A stretch of DNA of 64,000 bases from Saccharicrinis fermentans DSM 9555 = JCM 21142 (lineage in GTDB: Bacteria > Bacteroidota > Bacteroidia > Bacteroidales > Marinilabiliaceae): the NCBI RefSeq assembly GCF_000517085.1, contig NZ_KI912107.1, forward strand, positions 992,398 to 1,056,397, given 5' to 3'. A program made the position numbers and the translations under genes. Shown here in pieces: positions 1-9,802 of this stretch (its first letter is position 1; each line of letters starts with the position of its first letter). The notes under the pieces are model-generated. The model had not been told where the DNA came from, ran no database searches, and saw nothing but the letters and a program-made list of their open reading frames with translations.

Positions 1-2
1 TA

Positions 3-1862
3 AATGTCAATTGGGTGCTTGATACTTTTAAAGATATCAACAAAAAATCGCGAAATAAGTCATTTGGAAATATTAATGTTAAATACAAACTGTTTAATAG
101 TCTGGAGTTAAATGCAAGAGTTGCAGTAAATGCAATGAATGACTATCAAAAGCGTTTTAGTCCTTTTTCCGAAGTGTATAATGCCGAAGGAGAATTAACA
201 AGTGATCAAATTAGAGATAGTTATGTTCAGAATGACGCAGGTAAAAATCGTTCTTATAATGCAAATATAGGAGCTACTTATCGTACATCATTTCATCATC
301 ATAACCTTACTATGTACGGAGGAAGTTCGCTGGAGAAATATACCTACGAAAGTTTCCGTGCGTCTCAGGATGGGGTTCAGAATAATGATATCCAGGTTTT
401 AGATGGTGCAGTAGCGAATCCATATGCCAGTTCATTGAGTAATGATTATACGAATAAGTTGATAGGATTTATAGGACGGGTTCAGTATAATTATAAACAA
501 AAATATTTATTGAGTGCTAGTGTTCGGCATGATGGATCGTCTAAGTTTGCGGAGGAAAATACTTGGGGAACTTTTCCTTCAGCATCTGTAGCATGGAACC
601 TTTCTGATGAACATTTTTTTAATGGTTTAAAGGGTACCATTAACTCTTTAAAACTTAGGTTAAGTTATGGAGAAGTGGGGAATCAAAGTTTTGAACCATA
701 TTCTTATTCGGCAGGGATTGTAAGTGGTACCGATTATGTTTTTGGGGGGGAACAAAGCTATGGATTAGCCCAAACTAGTTTTGCGAATGCAAATGTAAAA
801 TGGGAAACTTCTATTCAATCCAATGTGGGTTTTGATATGGCTCTATTGAATAATAAAATCACTTTAACTGTTGAATACTACAAGACCAGTAAAGAAGATA
901 TGTTGATGCCCATTGAAGTGGCAGGTTCAAACGGCTCATTACCCAATGTCCAAATGGAAAATTTTACTGATCCAGAGGTGATACTGAATGTGGGTGACAT
1001 GACCAACCAAGGGATTGAATTGGCCTTGCGTTACAAAGCAAAAACGGGAAAAGTAAATTGGACTGTGAGTGGCACCTTCTCGACGAACAACAATGAAGTT
1101 ACCAAAATAAACGGACTGAAGAGATTTACTTTGTTGGATGATAGTGGTTTAATTGCAGGTAAGAAAACTCAATCGCAGGTGACAGCCATTGCTGAAGGAT
1201 ATGAAGCAGGTGCTTTCTTTTTGTTTAGGACAGGAGGTGTCATTAAGACAGTTGAGCAGTTGGCGGAATATCAGCAAATTGATCCTACTGCAGAAATGGG
1301 AGATCTTATATATATGGATATGGATGGAGACCATGCGATAACTGATAATGACCGACAATATGGAGGCAGTGGATTACCTGAGTATGAAGCAGGATTGAAT
1401 ATAACAGCTATTTACAAAGGTTTTGATTTTTCAATGCAGTGGTATTCGGCTGTGGGGCATGAGATAATGAATGGAGCTAAAGCTACAGCTTATGCTTGGA
1501 GCAGACACCGAGATATGACTTCGCAATGGAGTCCTATCAATCTTAATTCTGATATTCCTGCCTATAGAGGTGAACCAGGTACCCATTCTAATTACAATGG
1601 TTATACTGATTTGTGGCTGGAGGATGGTAGTTATGTTAGATTAAAAAATGTGACTTTGGGTTATTCATTGCCACAACGATGGATCCAAAAGATGAATATC
1701 TCCAAATGTCGTTTATACGTATCTGCAAAAAATCCTTTAACGATAACTCATTACGAAGGATATGACCCAGAGGTAGGAGGTAGTGTGACCAATAGAGGTT
1801 TGGATAAAGGAAATTATCCAGTTACTTCTCTTTATTCAGTAGGATTAAATCTAAAATTTTAA
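3..1862 (+). CDS. SusC-family TonB-dependent transporter, C-terminal part (cut by window edge)
   Basis: The reading frame is open from the first bases of the window, so this is the C-terminal 620 residues or so of a larger outer-membrane protein; the N-terminal signal peptide, carboxypeptidase-like domain and plug lie upstream. What is visible is beta-barrel sequence typical of SusC/RagA: alternating aromatic strands, the 'SASVRHDGSSKF' and 'WGTFPSASVAWNLSDE' blocks, 'LKLRLSYGEVGNQ', a late 'EDGSYVRLKNVTLGYSLP' segment and the end 'SLYSVGLNLKF' with terminal Phe. In the family it imports oligosaccharides across the outer membrane using TonB energy. A SusD gene starts 11 bp after the stop, so the two form a classical pair. 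A run of seven G residues at 744-750 lies in frame. Family assignment is certain; the substrate is not visible. Confidence 0.95.
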   Translation, partial: NVNWVLDTFKDINKKSRNKSFGNINVKYKLFNSLELNARVAVNAMNDYQKRFSPFSEVYNAEGELTSDQIRDSYVQNDAGKNRSYNANIGATYRTSFHHHNLTMYGGSSLEKYTYESFRASQDGVQNNDIQVLDGAVANPYASSLSNDYTNKLIGFIGRVQYNYKQKYLLSASVRHDGSSKFAEENTWGTFPSASVAWNLSDEHFFNGLKGTINSLKLRLSYGEVGNQSFEPYSYSAGIVSGTDYVFGGEQSYGLAQTSFANANVKWETSIQSNVGFDMALLNNKITLTVEYYKTSKEDMLMPIEVAGSNGSLPNVQMENFTDPEVILNVGDMTNQGIELALRYKAKTGKVNWTVSGTFSTNNNEVTKINGLKRFTLLDDSGLIAGKKTQSQVTAIAEGYEAGAFFLFRTGGVIKTVEQLAEYQQIDPTAEMGDLIYMDMDGDHAITDNDRQYGGSGLPEYEAGLNITAIYKGFDFSMQWYSAVGHEIMNGAKATAYAWSRHRDMTSQWSPINLNSDIPAYRGEPGTHSNYNGYTDLWLEDGSYVRLKNVTLGYSLPQRWIQKMNISKCRLYVSAKNPLTITHYEGYDPEVGGSVTNRGLDKGNYPVTSLYSVGLNLKF

Positions 1863-1873
1863 ATAAGGCTAAA

Positions 1874-3673
1874 ATGAAAATTAGAATATACAATTATTTT
1901 GCTATATGCATGGTATTTGCTTTTTCTTCTTGTACAGACTGGTTACAAGAAAGAAATCCAAATATGACAGATAAAGATTCGTATTGGGCTACTTTAGATC
2001 AAACTAGTGCTACTTTAACAGCAGCATACGCAGCACTGGTTAGTGATTATGCATTAAACATAAGAGAAGAAGCACCTAGAAGTGATTTAGCTACCCCCGG
2101 TTTTGGACGTCCGACTTATTCTGGAGAGGGAGCCATTTGGCATAATCATGCTTATACTAACACAACCAAGGGAGTGCAACAAAAGTGGGAAATTCTTTAT
2201 ATGGGAATACTGAGGGCAAATCAAGTGATTGAGGGCTTAGAGAATATGGAAAGTGTAAGTGATAATGACCGTTGGATTGTTCAAATGGCTCAAGCGAGAT
2301 TTCTGCGTGGTCTGTATCACTTTTATCTGCACTGTACTTATAATAATGGTAAAATTATTATAAAAAATAAAGTGCCAGGAACGTATGAAGAGATGAATGA
2401 ATCTCTTTCTTCATCACAGGAGGTTATTCGATTTTTTAGGGACGATTTAAGGTTTGCTTACAAAAATTTGCCTGAGAAGTATGATGATAGTTCGGATCAG
2501 GGTAGGGCAACCAAAGGTGCTGCTGCAACCATTTTAGGTAATAGCTATCTATATGAAGCTACCTTGAAAAATCCCAATAATGTGATTGATTCTCTTGTGG
2601 ATTCTGCTACTGTAATGTTTGAGTCTGTCATAAATAGTGGTGTATATAAGTTGGTTGATGATATGTCTCTGCTTTTTACAACGGCGGGAGAAATGAATGA
2701 AGAGTCTATCTTTGAAATTGCTTTTTCAAATACGATTAATGCAGAGTATAATACCTGGGTGGAAGATCGGTTGAGTAATCGTTTAGCTTATATATTTGAT
2801 GGAAAGGGTTCAAATGCCAATAATGTATTTCCTTCTATTTGGATCACGCATGCTTATTTGAGTGAAGAATTGGATATGCTGGATCCTAGAAATAGGATCG
2901 AAGATCCTGATAGTCCGGGTAATTATGTTGATAGACCAGTGAGTTTGCGAGCTTCTGCAATAATTGCATTGACCCAAGATGAATATACAGGTTATTATGG
3001 CGGTTTAGCACATAATCAAATTGGATTTCCACAAAACGAAAAGCGTACACAAAATGGTTTTTCAAGATACAAGATCTATATTAATCATGATATAGTTGAT
3101 GATGAATCTGATTTGCCAGGAGGTAAACAGCATTCCGGGAAAAATATAACATTGAACCGCCTTGGTGAGGTATACATGAATTTGGCCGAGTGTTATATCT
3201 ACCAAAATAAGATTCAAGAGGCCATCAATACCATTAATATGGTGCGTAAACGTTGGGCCCTTGTGTTATTAGGAAAGAGCAATGGAGATGCTTCACATAC
3301 ATATGATGAGGTTGCTTATACAAAAGAATCTTTACTGAAACATTTTCGATATTTCGAAAAACCTTTGGAAACATCTGTGGAAGGGCATTGTATTCGTTGG
3401 TTCGATCTACGTCGCTGGGGATTGTTAGAGGATGGTGCTATTTTTAAAGAACGTGCTGCGCAAAAATGGTGGACTGCAAATGTATATGTGAGAAATGGTG
3501 ATAATGCCAATAAATGGAAAAAGTGGTCATCAGTAACAAATGTTGAGGATGTGAGCGATGATGATAGAATGGAAATAAGAGATTACCAACAGGCTGCGCT
3601 AAATTTTATTTATGAGAAGCATGCCTGGTATCCAATCCCTTCAACTGAAACACTCTCAAATAGCGATCTTTAG
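1874..3673 (+). CDS. SusD/RagB-family outer-membrane glycan-binding lipoprotein
   Basis: A 599-residue lipoprotein: an N-terminal hydrophobic stretch ends in the lipobox 'AFSSC', giving a lipidated Cys near residue 20. The TPR-like SusD fold is recognisable from 'QARFLRGLYHFYL', 'RATKGAAATILGNSYLYEA', 'NLAECYIYQNKIQEAINTINMVRKR' and the C-terminal 'RWFDLRRWG' and 'WYPIPSTETLSNSDL'. SusD proteins cap the SusC barrel and capture glycan at the cell surface. The gene follows the partial SusC by 11 bp and precedes a second lipoprotein by 33 bp, so the three are probably one transcript. At 599 residues it is longer than a typical 500-550-residue SusD. Substrate unknown. Confidence 0.95.
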   Translation: MKIRIYNYFAICMVFAFSSCTDWLQERNPNMTDKDSYWATLDQTSATLTAAYAALVSDYALNIREEAPRSDLATPGFGRPTYSGEGAIWHNHAYTNTTKGVQQKWEILYMGILRANQVIEGLENMESVSDNDRWIVQMAQARFLRGLYHFYLHCTYNNGKIIIKNKVPGTYEEMNESLSSSQEVIRFFRDDLRFAYKNLPEKYDDSSDQGRATKGAAATILGNSYLYEATLKNPNNVIDSLVDSATVMFESVINSGVYKLVDDMSLLFTTAGEMNEESIFEIAFSNTINAEYNTWVEDRLSNRLAYIFDGKGSNANNVFPSIWITHAYLSEELDMLDPRNRIEDPDSPGNYVDRPVSLRASAIIALTQDEYTGYYGGLAHNQIGFPQNEKRTQNGFSRYKIYINHDIVDDESDLPGGKQHSGKNITLNRLGEVYMNLAECYIYQNKIQEAINTINMVRKRWALVLLGKSNGDASHTYDEVAYTKESLLKHFRYFEKPLETSVEGHCIRWFDLRRWGLLEDGAIFKERAAQKWWTANVYVRNGDNANKWKKWSSVTNVEDVSDDDRMEIRDYQQAALNFIYEKHAWYPIPSTETLSNSDL

Positions 3674-3706
3674 TAATACGAATGATAATTATTAAAATTG
3701 TGAATA

Positions 3707-5476
3707 ATGAATAATATAAAGATATACACTTTACTTTTGATTCTATTAGGCCTAACTGCCTGTGAAAAAAATTATGAAGCTCCATGTCCGGTTACGGCAG
3801 TGACTTGGTATACCAGCATGCCAACCATGACAGAATATTATTTGTCGGAAGGTGAAATGATGGCTTTTATTGATGCTTCTCAAGGTGAGTTGAGTCATAA
3901 ATGGATCATTCAGCAAGGAAGCTATTTTTTAAAGGATGGATTTGTTCAAGGTGATTCTTTGATTAGTTTTATTGATGAATCTTTGGGGCTTACTTCTGAA
4001 GAAGAGGCGGTTAGTGTGTTATTTACTAAGCCCGGAAGAACAACAATACAACTGGTCAATACTTTTGATGAAAAAGTGACTTATCGTGGTGTTAGGTCAT
4101 TGGAAGCAAAAGAACAAGATGGAAACTGGGTGATTGATACATCTTTTGTTGTTGATGTTTATGGTGATATTAAACCATCATTTAAAGTTTGTAGGGTAAT
4201 TGAAAACGAAGAAGGTTTGATCTCAGAAGGTGAAGTGCTTATTGAGGTTGGACCAGAGGATAATGTGGATGTGAATGCGTCTGAAAGTTGGACATCGGTG
4301 GATGTAGAGGTGGGTGATCGGTTGATGTTGATTGATTTAACAAAAGAGGAAGATGCGCACCTAGTACAGCCTGATAGACGTACATGGCTCATTAAAAATC
4401 AGGCAGTATCCTCTACTTATACCGATTCTGTAGCATTGGTGTTTTTTAATGTTTATGGTTATTCAACTGTAGGATTGGGGAGTTTAAAGTCTGAGAGGAC
4501 AGCTTCTGGGGCTCCTGCAGCTTCAGCACAGAAATTGATCCCGATGAAGATTAATGTAGTGCAGTCTACTCAACCTTTTACCTATGCAGATGGTGCTGTA
4601 TGGACTGGCCAGAATTCTTTGGTTTTTAATGTTGCAGGGGAAGTTAAAGACTTGGGTGACAATTCTCAGGATGCTTTTAAAGTGCATGTGAAAAATGAGG
4701 GAAAAGGGATGGATGAAGATATTCCGGTTACGGCGATTACTATTTCATCGGCTAATGCTACACGTATTGAATTAACGTTGGCTGAACCTGTTTATGGGGA
4801 TGATATCATTACTATTGGTTTTGACGAAACAAAAGCAACTATTCGTTCTGTAGACGATCGCTTGTTAAAATCTTTTTCTGATAAAATGGTCGAAATACCT
4901 ATGGGTGGTGAAGATATACTAGCTGAATGGAAAGAATGGTCAGGTTTTGAAGGTGTAGGAGGGCTAAATGCAGGAGGGGCTTTGAGATATTGGGTAGGAG
5001 CTCAAGATGTTAATAACCCTGATTGGAGTAGAGATGTGTCTATGTATTTTTCGGGTGAGGCAAGTATGAAATTTAATGGCACCATCAATACTTCAAAAAA
5101 CTTATATGGAGTAGGCTTGGCTGATAATGGACTTATATCGGCGGGGTCTTATAGAATTTCTCATAAAATTTTTATAGAGGACGGATCTAATATAAAAATA
5201 TTACGTACCGATATTGCTAATAGTAGCAATGGTTGGGCATCTACACCTAATATTTTATGGAATTTAGAAGACGTAAGAAGGGGGGAGTGGGTGACTATAT
5301 CACAAATTGTTGAAATATCGGTTGATGTGATTCCGTGGCCAGGAGCAGGTAAACCTGCGGCAAGCCGATATTCGTTTTATGTTGAACCAGAATATAATCC
5401 TGGAGTAACTGGCACGCAGACATTTTATCTTGATGATATGGAAATGGTGAAGGTGGAGGCTGGTCTTCGTCCTTAG
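3707..5476 (+). CDS. Surface lipoprotein, probable glycan-binding protein of the SusC/D operon
   Basis: A 589-residue protein with a lipoprotein signal (lipobox 'GLTAC', Cys about residue 19). The middle looks like consecutive beta-sandwich domains: a PKD/Ig-like N-terminal part ending near 'KPGRTTIQLVNTF', then another containing 'ITISSANATRIELTLAEPVYGDDIITIGFD'. The last 170 residues resemble a carbohydrate-binding jelly-roll, ending 'GTQTFYLDDMEMVKVE', a pattern common at the C-terminus of surface glycan-binding proteins. No catalytic motif is seen. Position directly after SusC and SusD and just before a hairpin terminator supports a role as the third binding component at the cell surface. 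The family call rests on architecture and context, not on a named domain I can recognise. Confidence 0.75.
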   Translation: MNNIKIYTLLLILLGLTACEKNYEAPCPVTAVTWYTSMPTMTEYYLSEGEMMAFIDASQGELSHKWIIQQGSYFLKDGFVQGDSLISFIDESLGLTSEEEAVSVLFTKPGRTTIQLVNTFDEKVTYRGVRSLEAKEQDGNWVIDTSFVVDVYGDIKPSFKVCRVIENEEGLISEGEVLIEVGPEDNVDVNASESWTSVDVEVGDRLMLIDLTKEEDAHLVQPDRRTWLIKNQAVSSTYTDSVALVFFNVYGYSTVGLGSLKSERTASGAPAASAQKLIPMKINVVQSTQPFTYADGAVWTGQNSLVFNVAGEVKDLGDNSQDAFKVHVKNEGKGMDEDIPVTAITISSANATRIELTLAEPVYGDDIITIGFDETKATIRSVDDRLLKSFSDKMVEIPMGGEDILAEWKEWSGFEGVGGLNAGGALRYWVGAQDVNNPDWSRDVSMYFSGEASMKFNGTINTSKNLYGVGLADNGLISAGSYRISHKIFIEDGSNIKILRTDIANSSNGWASTPNILWNLEDVRRGEWVTISQIVEISVDVIPWPGAGKPAASRYSFYVEPEYNPGVTGTQTFYLDDMEMVKVEAGLRP

Positions 5477-5485
5477 CTTATGAAG

Positions 5486-5518
5486 ACTACCTCTTTGTGA
5501 AATACTTAAAGAGGTAGT
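5486..5518 (+). terminator. Hairpin after the first SusC/D operon
   Basis: A perfect 11-bp inverted repeat, ACTACCTCTTT (5486-5496) and AAAGAGGTAGT (5508-5518), with an 11-nt loop, begins 10 bp after the lipoprotein stop codon. No strong T-run follows, so termination may be imperfect or the hairpin may protect the 3' end. The position at the operon end supports a transcript-end function. Confidence 0.7.
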
Positions 5519-5959
5519 TGTTAGTATTAGTAGTGCACATTTTATATATATCTTATAGTCTGATATTCGTAAATATGAATTGTTGACTTATTCCTGTATT
5601 TACATTATCCTTAGATGGTGGGAGAGATGTTTATCTAGATGAGGAGCTGAGGGATATTATTATAGTGGAATAAAACAATAGAAATAGAAGAGAAGTTTGT
5701 ATTAATAATATTTTTGAGCTTCTTTTTTCTGTGGGGCTGCTTTCTGTAAGGTAGTTTTTTGGTATAGCTATGTGATAGTAGGGACGAAAATAAATTGACT
5801 TGGTTCAAGTTGATAAATAATATGTTCAAAAATTGGGGCGGAAACGAAAATGTTTTTATTTTACGCTCAAAACAGATGAGTGATACCGTGCTGCTGTTGC
5901 AGTATTACGCGGAATCTTGCTTTATTAATCTTGCTAGAGAAGGAAAACTACAAAAAAAC
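5519..5959. other. Intergenic region before the SGNH hydrolase
   Basis: About 440 bp of AT-rich DNA without a convincing gene. The frame of the downstream hydrolase is open from 5795, but that extension (55 residues) has no signal-peptide character and precedes a good ATG plus signal peptide at 5960, so I treat it as untranslated. A stretch at 5800-5840 resembles one at 10297-10337 and is listed separately. No exact TAnnTTTG box was found. Confidence 0.5.
5800..5840 (+). promoter_or_regulatory. Motif shared with the region upstream of GH88 (possible operator)
   Basis: The segment starts TTGGTTCAAGTT and continues with TAAATAAT and CAAAAATT about 20 nt later. A segment at 10297-10337, upstream of the GH88 gene, has TTGGTTCAAATT followed by TAAATAAT and CAAAAATT in the same order. 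Two such similar blocks upstream of two enzyme genes on either side of a membrane AraC regulator may be a binding site for it. This rests on two copies only. Confidence 0.3.
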
Positions 5960-6757
5960 ATGAATAGAAAGGAATTTGTTCAATTATTAGGAGCAGGCGC
6001 ATTGAGTTTGGCGGTTGCACCTAATGCATTCTGTGCCAAAAGAAGAAAAATAGATCATAGCATTTGTCAAATTACTTGGGATAACTTATGTGGTAATATG
6101 GCGAAAGTATATAAAACGGATGCCTTTGATTATGTAAGTCCCATCAAAAAAAAGCCTTATGTGTTTATCTATGGAGATTCCATTTCCATTATGTACACAT
6201 CCATGGTGCAACAATGTTTAAAAGGTAAGGCCAATGTTTATCGATTATTTAAAAATGGAGGTTCTAGTCGTGATTTTATTCCAAACATGGAAAAATTGCA
6301 TTCCACCATGTTTCAGCCCGGCTTAAAAAATGGATGGAATTTTAAATGGGATATAATTCATTTTAATGTGGGCTTGCATGATTTGAAATATCTTAAGGGA
6401 AGGCATTTGGATAAAAATGGAAAACAAGTTTCGTCATTAGAGGAGTACAAAAGAAACTTAAATCAGATTTGCCATTATTTGAAGACTCAATTTCCTAAGG
6501 CCATTATAATATTTGCTACCACAACATCAGTTCCTGAAAATTCAAAAGGACGATTTAAAGGCGACAGTGCCAAATATAATCGTGCCGCTAAAGAAGTGTT
6601 GGTAAGCTATCCTGATATTATCATCAATGATCTTTATTCATTTACTTTACCTCATCAAAAGCAATGGGCGCAGGCTCCGGGAAATGTACACTATAATCAA
6701 GCCGGATTTACAGCGCAAGGTAAAGAAGTAGCGCGTGTTATTTCGGAGTATTTATAG
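5960..6757 (+). CDS. SGNH/GDSL-family hydrolase, exported
   Basis: A 265-residue protein from the ATG at 5960, chosen because it gives a clean signal-peptide-like start ('EFVQLLGAGALSLAVA'). All four SGNH blocks are present: Gly-Asp-Ser at residues 72-74 ('FIYGDSISI', nucleophile Ser74), the oxyanion Gly in 'FKNGGSSRDF', 'HFNVGLHDLK' in the place of the GxND block (Asn and Asp spaced as in plant-polysaccharide esterases), and the catalytic His in 'NVHYNQAGF' near the C-terminus, where the usual DxxH Asp is replaced by Asn. In the family such enzymes remove acetyl or other acyl groups from polysaccharides; rhamnogalacturonan and xylan acetylesterases are examples. It stands alone between the SusC/D operon and a regulator. 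The altered DxxH position makes the exact mechanism uncertain. Confidence 0.82.
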   Translation: MNRKEFVQLLGAGALSLAVAPNAFCAKRRKIDHSICQITWDNLCGNMAKVYKTDAFDYVSPIKKKPYVFIYGDSISIMYTSMVQQCLKGKANVYRLFKNGGSSRDFIPNMEKLHSTMFQPGLKNGWNFKWDIIHFNVGLHDLKYLKGRHLDKNGKQVSSLEEYKRNLNQICHYLKTQFPKAIIIFATTTSVPENSKGRFKGDSAKYNRAAKEVLVSYPDIIINDLYSFTLPHQKQWAQAPGNVHYNQAGFTAQGKEVARVISEYL

Positions 6758-6765
6758 CTGACGAT

Positions 6766-6811
6766 AACCTCATAATAGTGTTATGGTAGAACAAGGTTAC
6801 TTATGAAGGTT
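6766..6811 (+). terminator. Hairpin downstream of the SGNH hydrolase
   Basis: AACCTCATAA (6766-6775) pairs with TTATGAAGGTT (6801-6811), ten pairs with one bulged T, starting 9 bp after the stop codon. No T-run follows. It may be a transcript-end hairpin; the evidence is the position and the pairing only. Confidence 0.4.
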
Positions 6812-7030
6812 GTGAGGGGATACAATCTGGCAAAATGTGCAATCAGTGAGTCTTTCTCAAACGTGAAAATTAGAACAGCAGCCAGCTTTGTATGATTGAT
6901 GGTTGTAAATAATGAAATAATGAGGGTTTCTTATAGGTATTTTGGCGTAAAATTATCATTCAATTTTATTGGAAATAATTTTGAATGTTATTAATCTTGT
7001 AGTTTGTCGCTAGAATCATTTTTTACCTCT

Positions 7031-9802
7031 ATGAATGATATTTTCATGTTAAACAGGTATTTGTTAATTATTTCTTTTCTTCATTTTTTCACCAATGTAT
7101 GTTCCGAAAAGTTGTTTTTTGAACACCTAACCATGGATGATGGCTTAGTTACGAATGCTATAAAGTCTACCTATATTGATAGTTATGGATATGTGTGGAT
7201 TGGAACATTTGGAGGGGTGAATCGCTTTGATGGTTATGAGGTGAAGGATTTTAGTAGCTATTTTAACAATGCGCATAAAAGTATCACCTGTTTTAGTGAA
7301 GATGAAAATAAAGTGCTTTGGATAGGGACAGAGGAAGGCTTGTATTATTGGAATCGCATTGCATCACAGTTTTCTCGACTTTCTATTCCCGATCAACCAC
7401 AAATTAATATTACTGAGATACAATATTATAAGGAAGGGTTTCTCTATTTTACTTCGGATGTTGGCTTTTATGCTGTTAACACCCACACCCTTGCAGTAAC
7501 GCCCATATTGTTTCATCCGGAACCGTATCATTTGCTAAATTTTGTTACAGGCTTAGTAGTGGATGATGATCAGGTGTATTTGTCCACCAAAGGCGGTTTT
7601 GTGCAATATGATATCAGTTTGGATAGGATACTAATTTATCATGATGCAGAATTTGCACAGAGCTATAATTGTGTGGCTAAAATGAATGATCGTATTTATC
7701 TAGGAAAGGGAGATGGTGTGAATTTTTTTTCCTTGAGCAGTCAGCAGTTTGGCGTTTTAAATGAACTGGATCATGTGTTGGTTTTATCTTTGTTAAGTGC
7801 CAATGATAAGCTTTTTATTGGTACAGATTCAGATGGACTCATGGTATATGATTCCAAAGTAAATGAATTGCAAGTTTTTGAACAGAAGGAACATATTAGC
7901 TCTTCCATATCTTCCAATACCATTACTACTATGGAAGTCGATGATAAAGGTGTTTTGTGGATAGGAACCTACATGGGAGGGGTGAACTATACTTTGTTAT
8001 CGGAACGGATCTTTAATGCGAACAATACAATAAATGATAAGCTAATAAATAAAAGTGTTCGTTCAATTTATCTTGCTGAAAATGATGAGGTATTTTTAGG
8101 TACACGAAACGGATTGTATGTTGTTTCACCCAACGAAGAACTTACGTTTTTTGAACAGGATCATACAACGTTGAATTCAAAAATTATATTAAAGTTTTTA
8201 AGATATAAGGATGAGATACTTTTAGGGACTTACGAAGGTGGAATTAGTAGTTATTCATTGCAAACAAAAAAATTATCACTCTGGCAGGATCATCTATTTC
8301 ATAAACAAACGGTCTATGCTTTAGATCAAGATTCTTTAGGTAACTTGTGGATAGGTGGATTCAATGGAGTTCAAATGTATAGTGCTGAGGGTGAGCTTAA
8401 CTCTTTTACTATGGTTAACTCTGTTTTTAATGATGACTTGGTGTTTGATATTAAAGTGGATAGATATAACAGGATATGGGTTGGAGGTGATAATGGTGTG
8501 CATGTTTATGAGTATAAGGAAAATAAATTAAAATTAGTTTGTAAACTGGATTTTGGTAAAGATGTACGAGTGGTATGTTTGTATCTTGATTCTCATGGTA
8601 CAATGTGGGTTGGAACATTGAAAAGTGGAGTTTTTGTTTTTGATAAGGATTTTAATCGTTTAAACCATATTTCAACAGGTAATGGATTGTGTAACGATGC
8701 TATTGCTTCTATTGTTGAAGCAGGTGTGGATTCATATTGGATTAGTACTTTAAAAGGTCTTAGCCTATACCATCACAAACAAGACTCTTGTAATAATTTT
8801 TATACCTCAGCAGGGTTACCAGGTACTATATATTGTAGGGGGGCTTCAGTGAAAGATAAGGATGGAGATGTATGGTTGGGTAATGAAGAGGGATTGGTGA
8901 TTATTGATGCAAATAAAACCATTCCTAGAAAGGAGCTCGATAGTATTCTTATTACTGAAATTATGGTTGAAGGTAAGATTTTAAATGAGGAGTTGGCAGG
9001 TATCGTTCATCGACCTGTTGAAGATTTAACCTCACTTATACTTCCGGGTGATTACAATAGTGTAGGATTTCGTTTTGTAAATGTAAATAATAAGTTTGAA
9101 CACCATCAGAATTATGTGGTCAAACTGGTTGGTAAGGACGACGATTGGGTTCAAGTAAATAATAAGAATACTGTGTCTTATAATGCACTTAATCCTGGTT
9201 CATATATCTTTAATGTGGCTATTAGTAATGAGTCGGGTGTTATCGTTGGTTCGGTTCTGCGCTTGCCTATACTTATTAAACATCAATGGCATAGTAGTAT
9301 TTTTGCTTTAGTATTGGTGTTTATTGTTTTGTTAATGCTGGTTTTTAATTTGGGCTTTATTATAATGGGCTATAGAAAGAAATTAGCGCATATGATCTCA
9401 GATAAAAATAATGATCTTAGAAGGTATGAATCATCTCATCTTACTACTAAGGATAGTAAAGCATTGTTAAAGAGAATTCAAGAGTATCTAGAAGAGTCTA
9501 GGGTATATATAAATAGTGATTTAAAAATTATTCATATTTCTAAAGCGCTGGATGTTTCGTTACACGATATTTCTCAATCGATCAACCAAAACCTAAATCA
9601 AGGATTTACTGATTTTATAAATACTTATCGTATAGAAGAATATAAAAGGTGCTTGCAAAAACCGGAATATGAAAAGTTTACTTTACTCACAATTGCCGAA
9701 AAGTGTGGGTTTAATTCTAAGTCTTCGTTTAATCGAGCGTTTAAAAAAGTGACCGGTTTAACACCCTCTGAGTACGCTTCTTCCATTCAGAAGCCCCAAT
9801 AG
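7031..9802 (+). CDS. Membrane regulator: two-component-type beta-propeller, Y_Y_Y domain, TM, AraC HTH, no kinase
   Basis: 923 residues from the ATG at 7031 (an ATG at 7046 is an equally good start for the signal peptide 'LLIISFLHFF'; a TTG lies at 7004). The periplasmic part holds repeated 'WIGT..GG' propeller blades (for example 'YVWIGTFGGVNRFDGYE', 'LWIGTEEGLYYW', 'VLWIGTYMGGVNY', 'NLWIGGFNGVQMY') and ends in a Y_Y_Y Ig-like domain ('VKLVGKDDDWVQVN', 'PGSYIFNVA'). One TM segment follows near residue 760, then a short linker and a C-terminal AraC-type HTH ('LTIAEKCGFNSKSSFNRAFKKVTGLTPSEY'). There is no HisKA, HATPase or receiver domain, all of which a hybrid two-component regulator has; about 500 residues are missing cleanly. 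It may act as a membrane-tethered one-component regulator for the neighbouring enzymes. Domain calls are firm, the mechanism is inference. Confidence 0.88.
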   Translation: MNDIFMLNRYLLIISFLHFFTNVCSEKLFFEHLTMDDGLVTNAIKSTYIDSYGYVWIGTFGGVNRFDGYEVKDFSSYFNNAHKSITCFSEDENKVLWIGTEEGLYYWNRIASQFSRLSIPDQPQINITEIQYYKEGFLYFTSDVGFYAVNTHTLAVTPILFHPEPYHLLNFVTGLVVDDDQVYLSTKGGFVQYDISLDRILIYHDAEFAQSYNCVAKMNDRIYLGKGDGVNFFSLSSQQFGVLNELDHVLVLSLLSANDKLFIGTDSDGLMVYDSKVNELQVFEQKEHISSSISSNTITTMEVDDKGVLWIGTYMGGVNYTLLSERIFNANNTINDKLINKSVRSIYLAENDEVFLGTRNGLYVVSPNEELTFFEQDHTTLNSKIILKFLRYKDEILLGTYEGGISSYSLQTKKLSLWQDHLFHKQTVYALDQDSLGNLWIGGFNGVQMYSAEGELNSFTMVNSVFNDDLVFDIKVDRYNRIWVGGDNGVHVYEYKENKLKLVCKLDFGKDVRVVCLYLDSHGTMWVGTLKSGVFVFDKDFNRLNHISTGNGLCNDAIASIVEAGVDSYWISTLKGLSLYHHKQDSCNNFYTSAGLPGTIYCRGASVKDKDGDVWLGNEEGLVIIDANKTIPRKELDSILITEIMVEGKILNEELAGIVHRPVEDLTSLILPGDYNSVGFRFVNVNNKFEHHQNYVVKLVGKDDDWVQVNNKNTVSYNALNPGSYIFNVAISNESGVIVGSVLRLPILIKHQWHSSIFALVLVFIVLLMLVFNLGFIIMGYRKKLAHMISDKNNDLRRYESSHLTTKDSKALLKRIQEYLEESRVYINSDLKIIHISKALDVSLHDISQSINQNLNQGFTDFINTYRIEEYKRCLQKPEYEKFTLLTIAEKCGFNSKSSFNRAFKKVTGLTPSEYASSIQKPQ

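Noticed and set aside
5795-5959. N-terminal extension of the SGNH hydrolase
   Set aside because: In frame, but without signal-peptide character and upstream of an ATG that starts a clear export signal.
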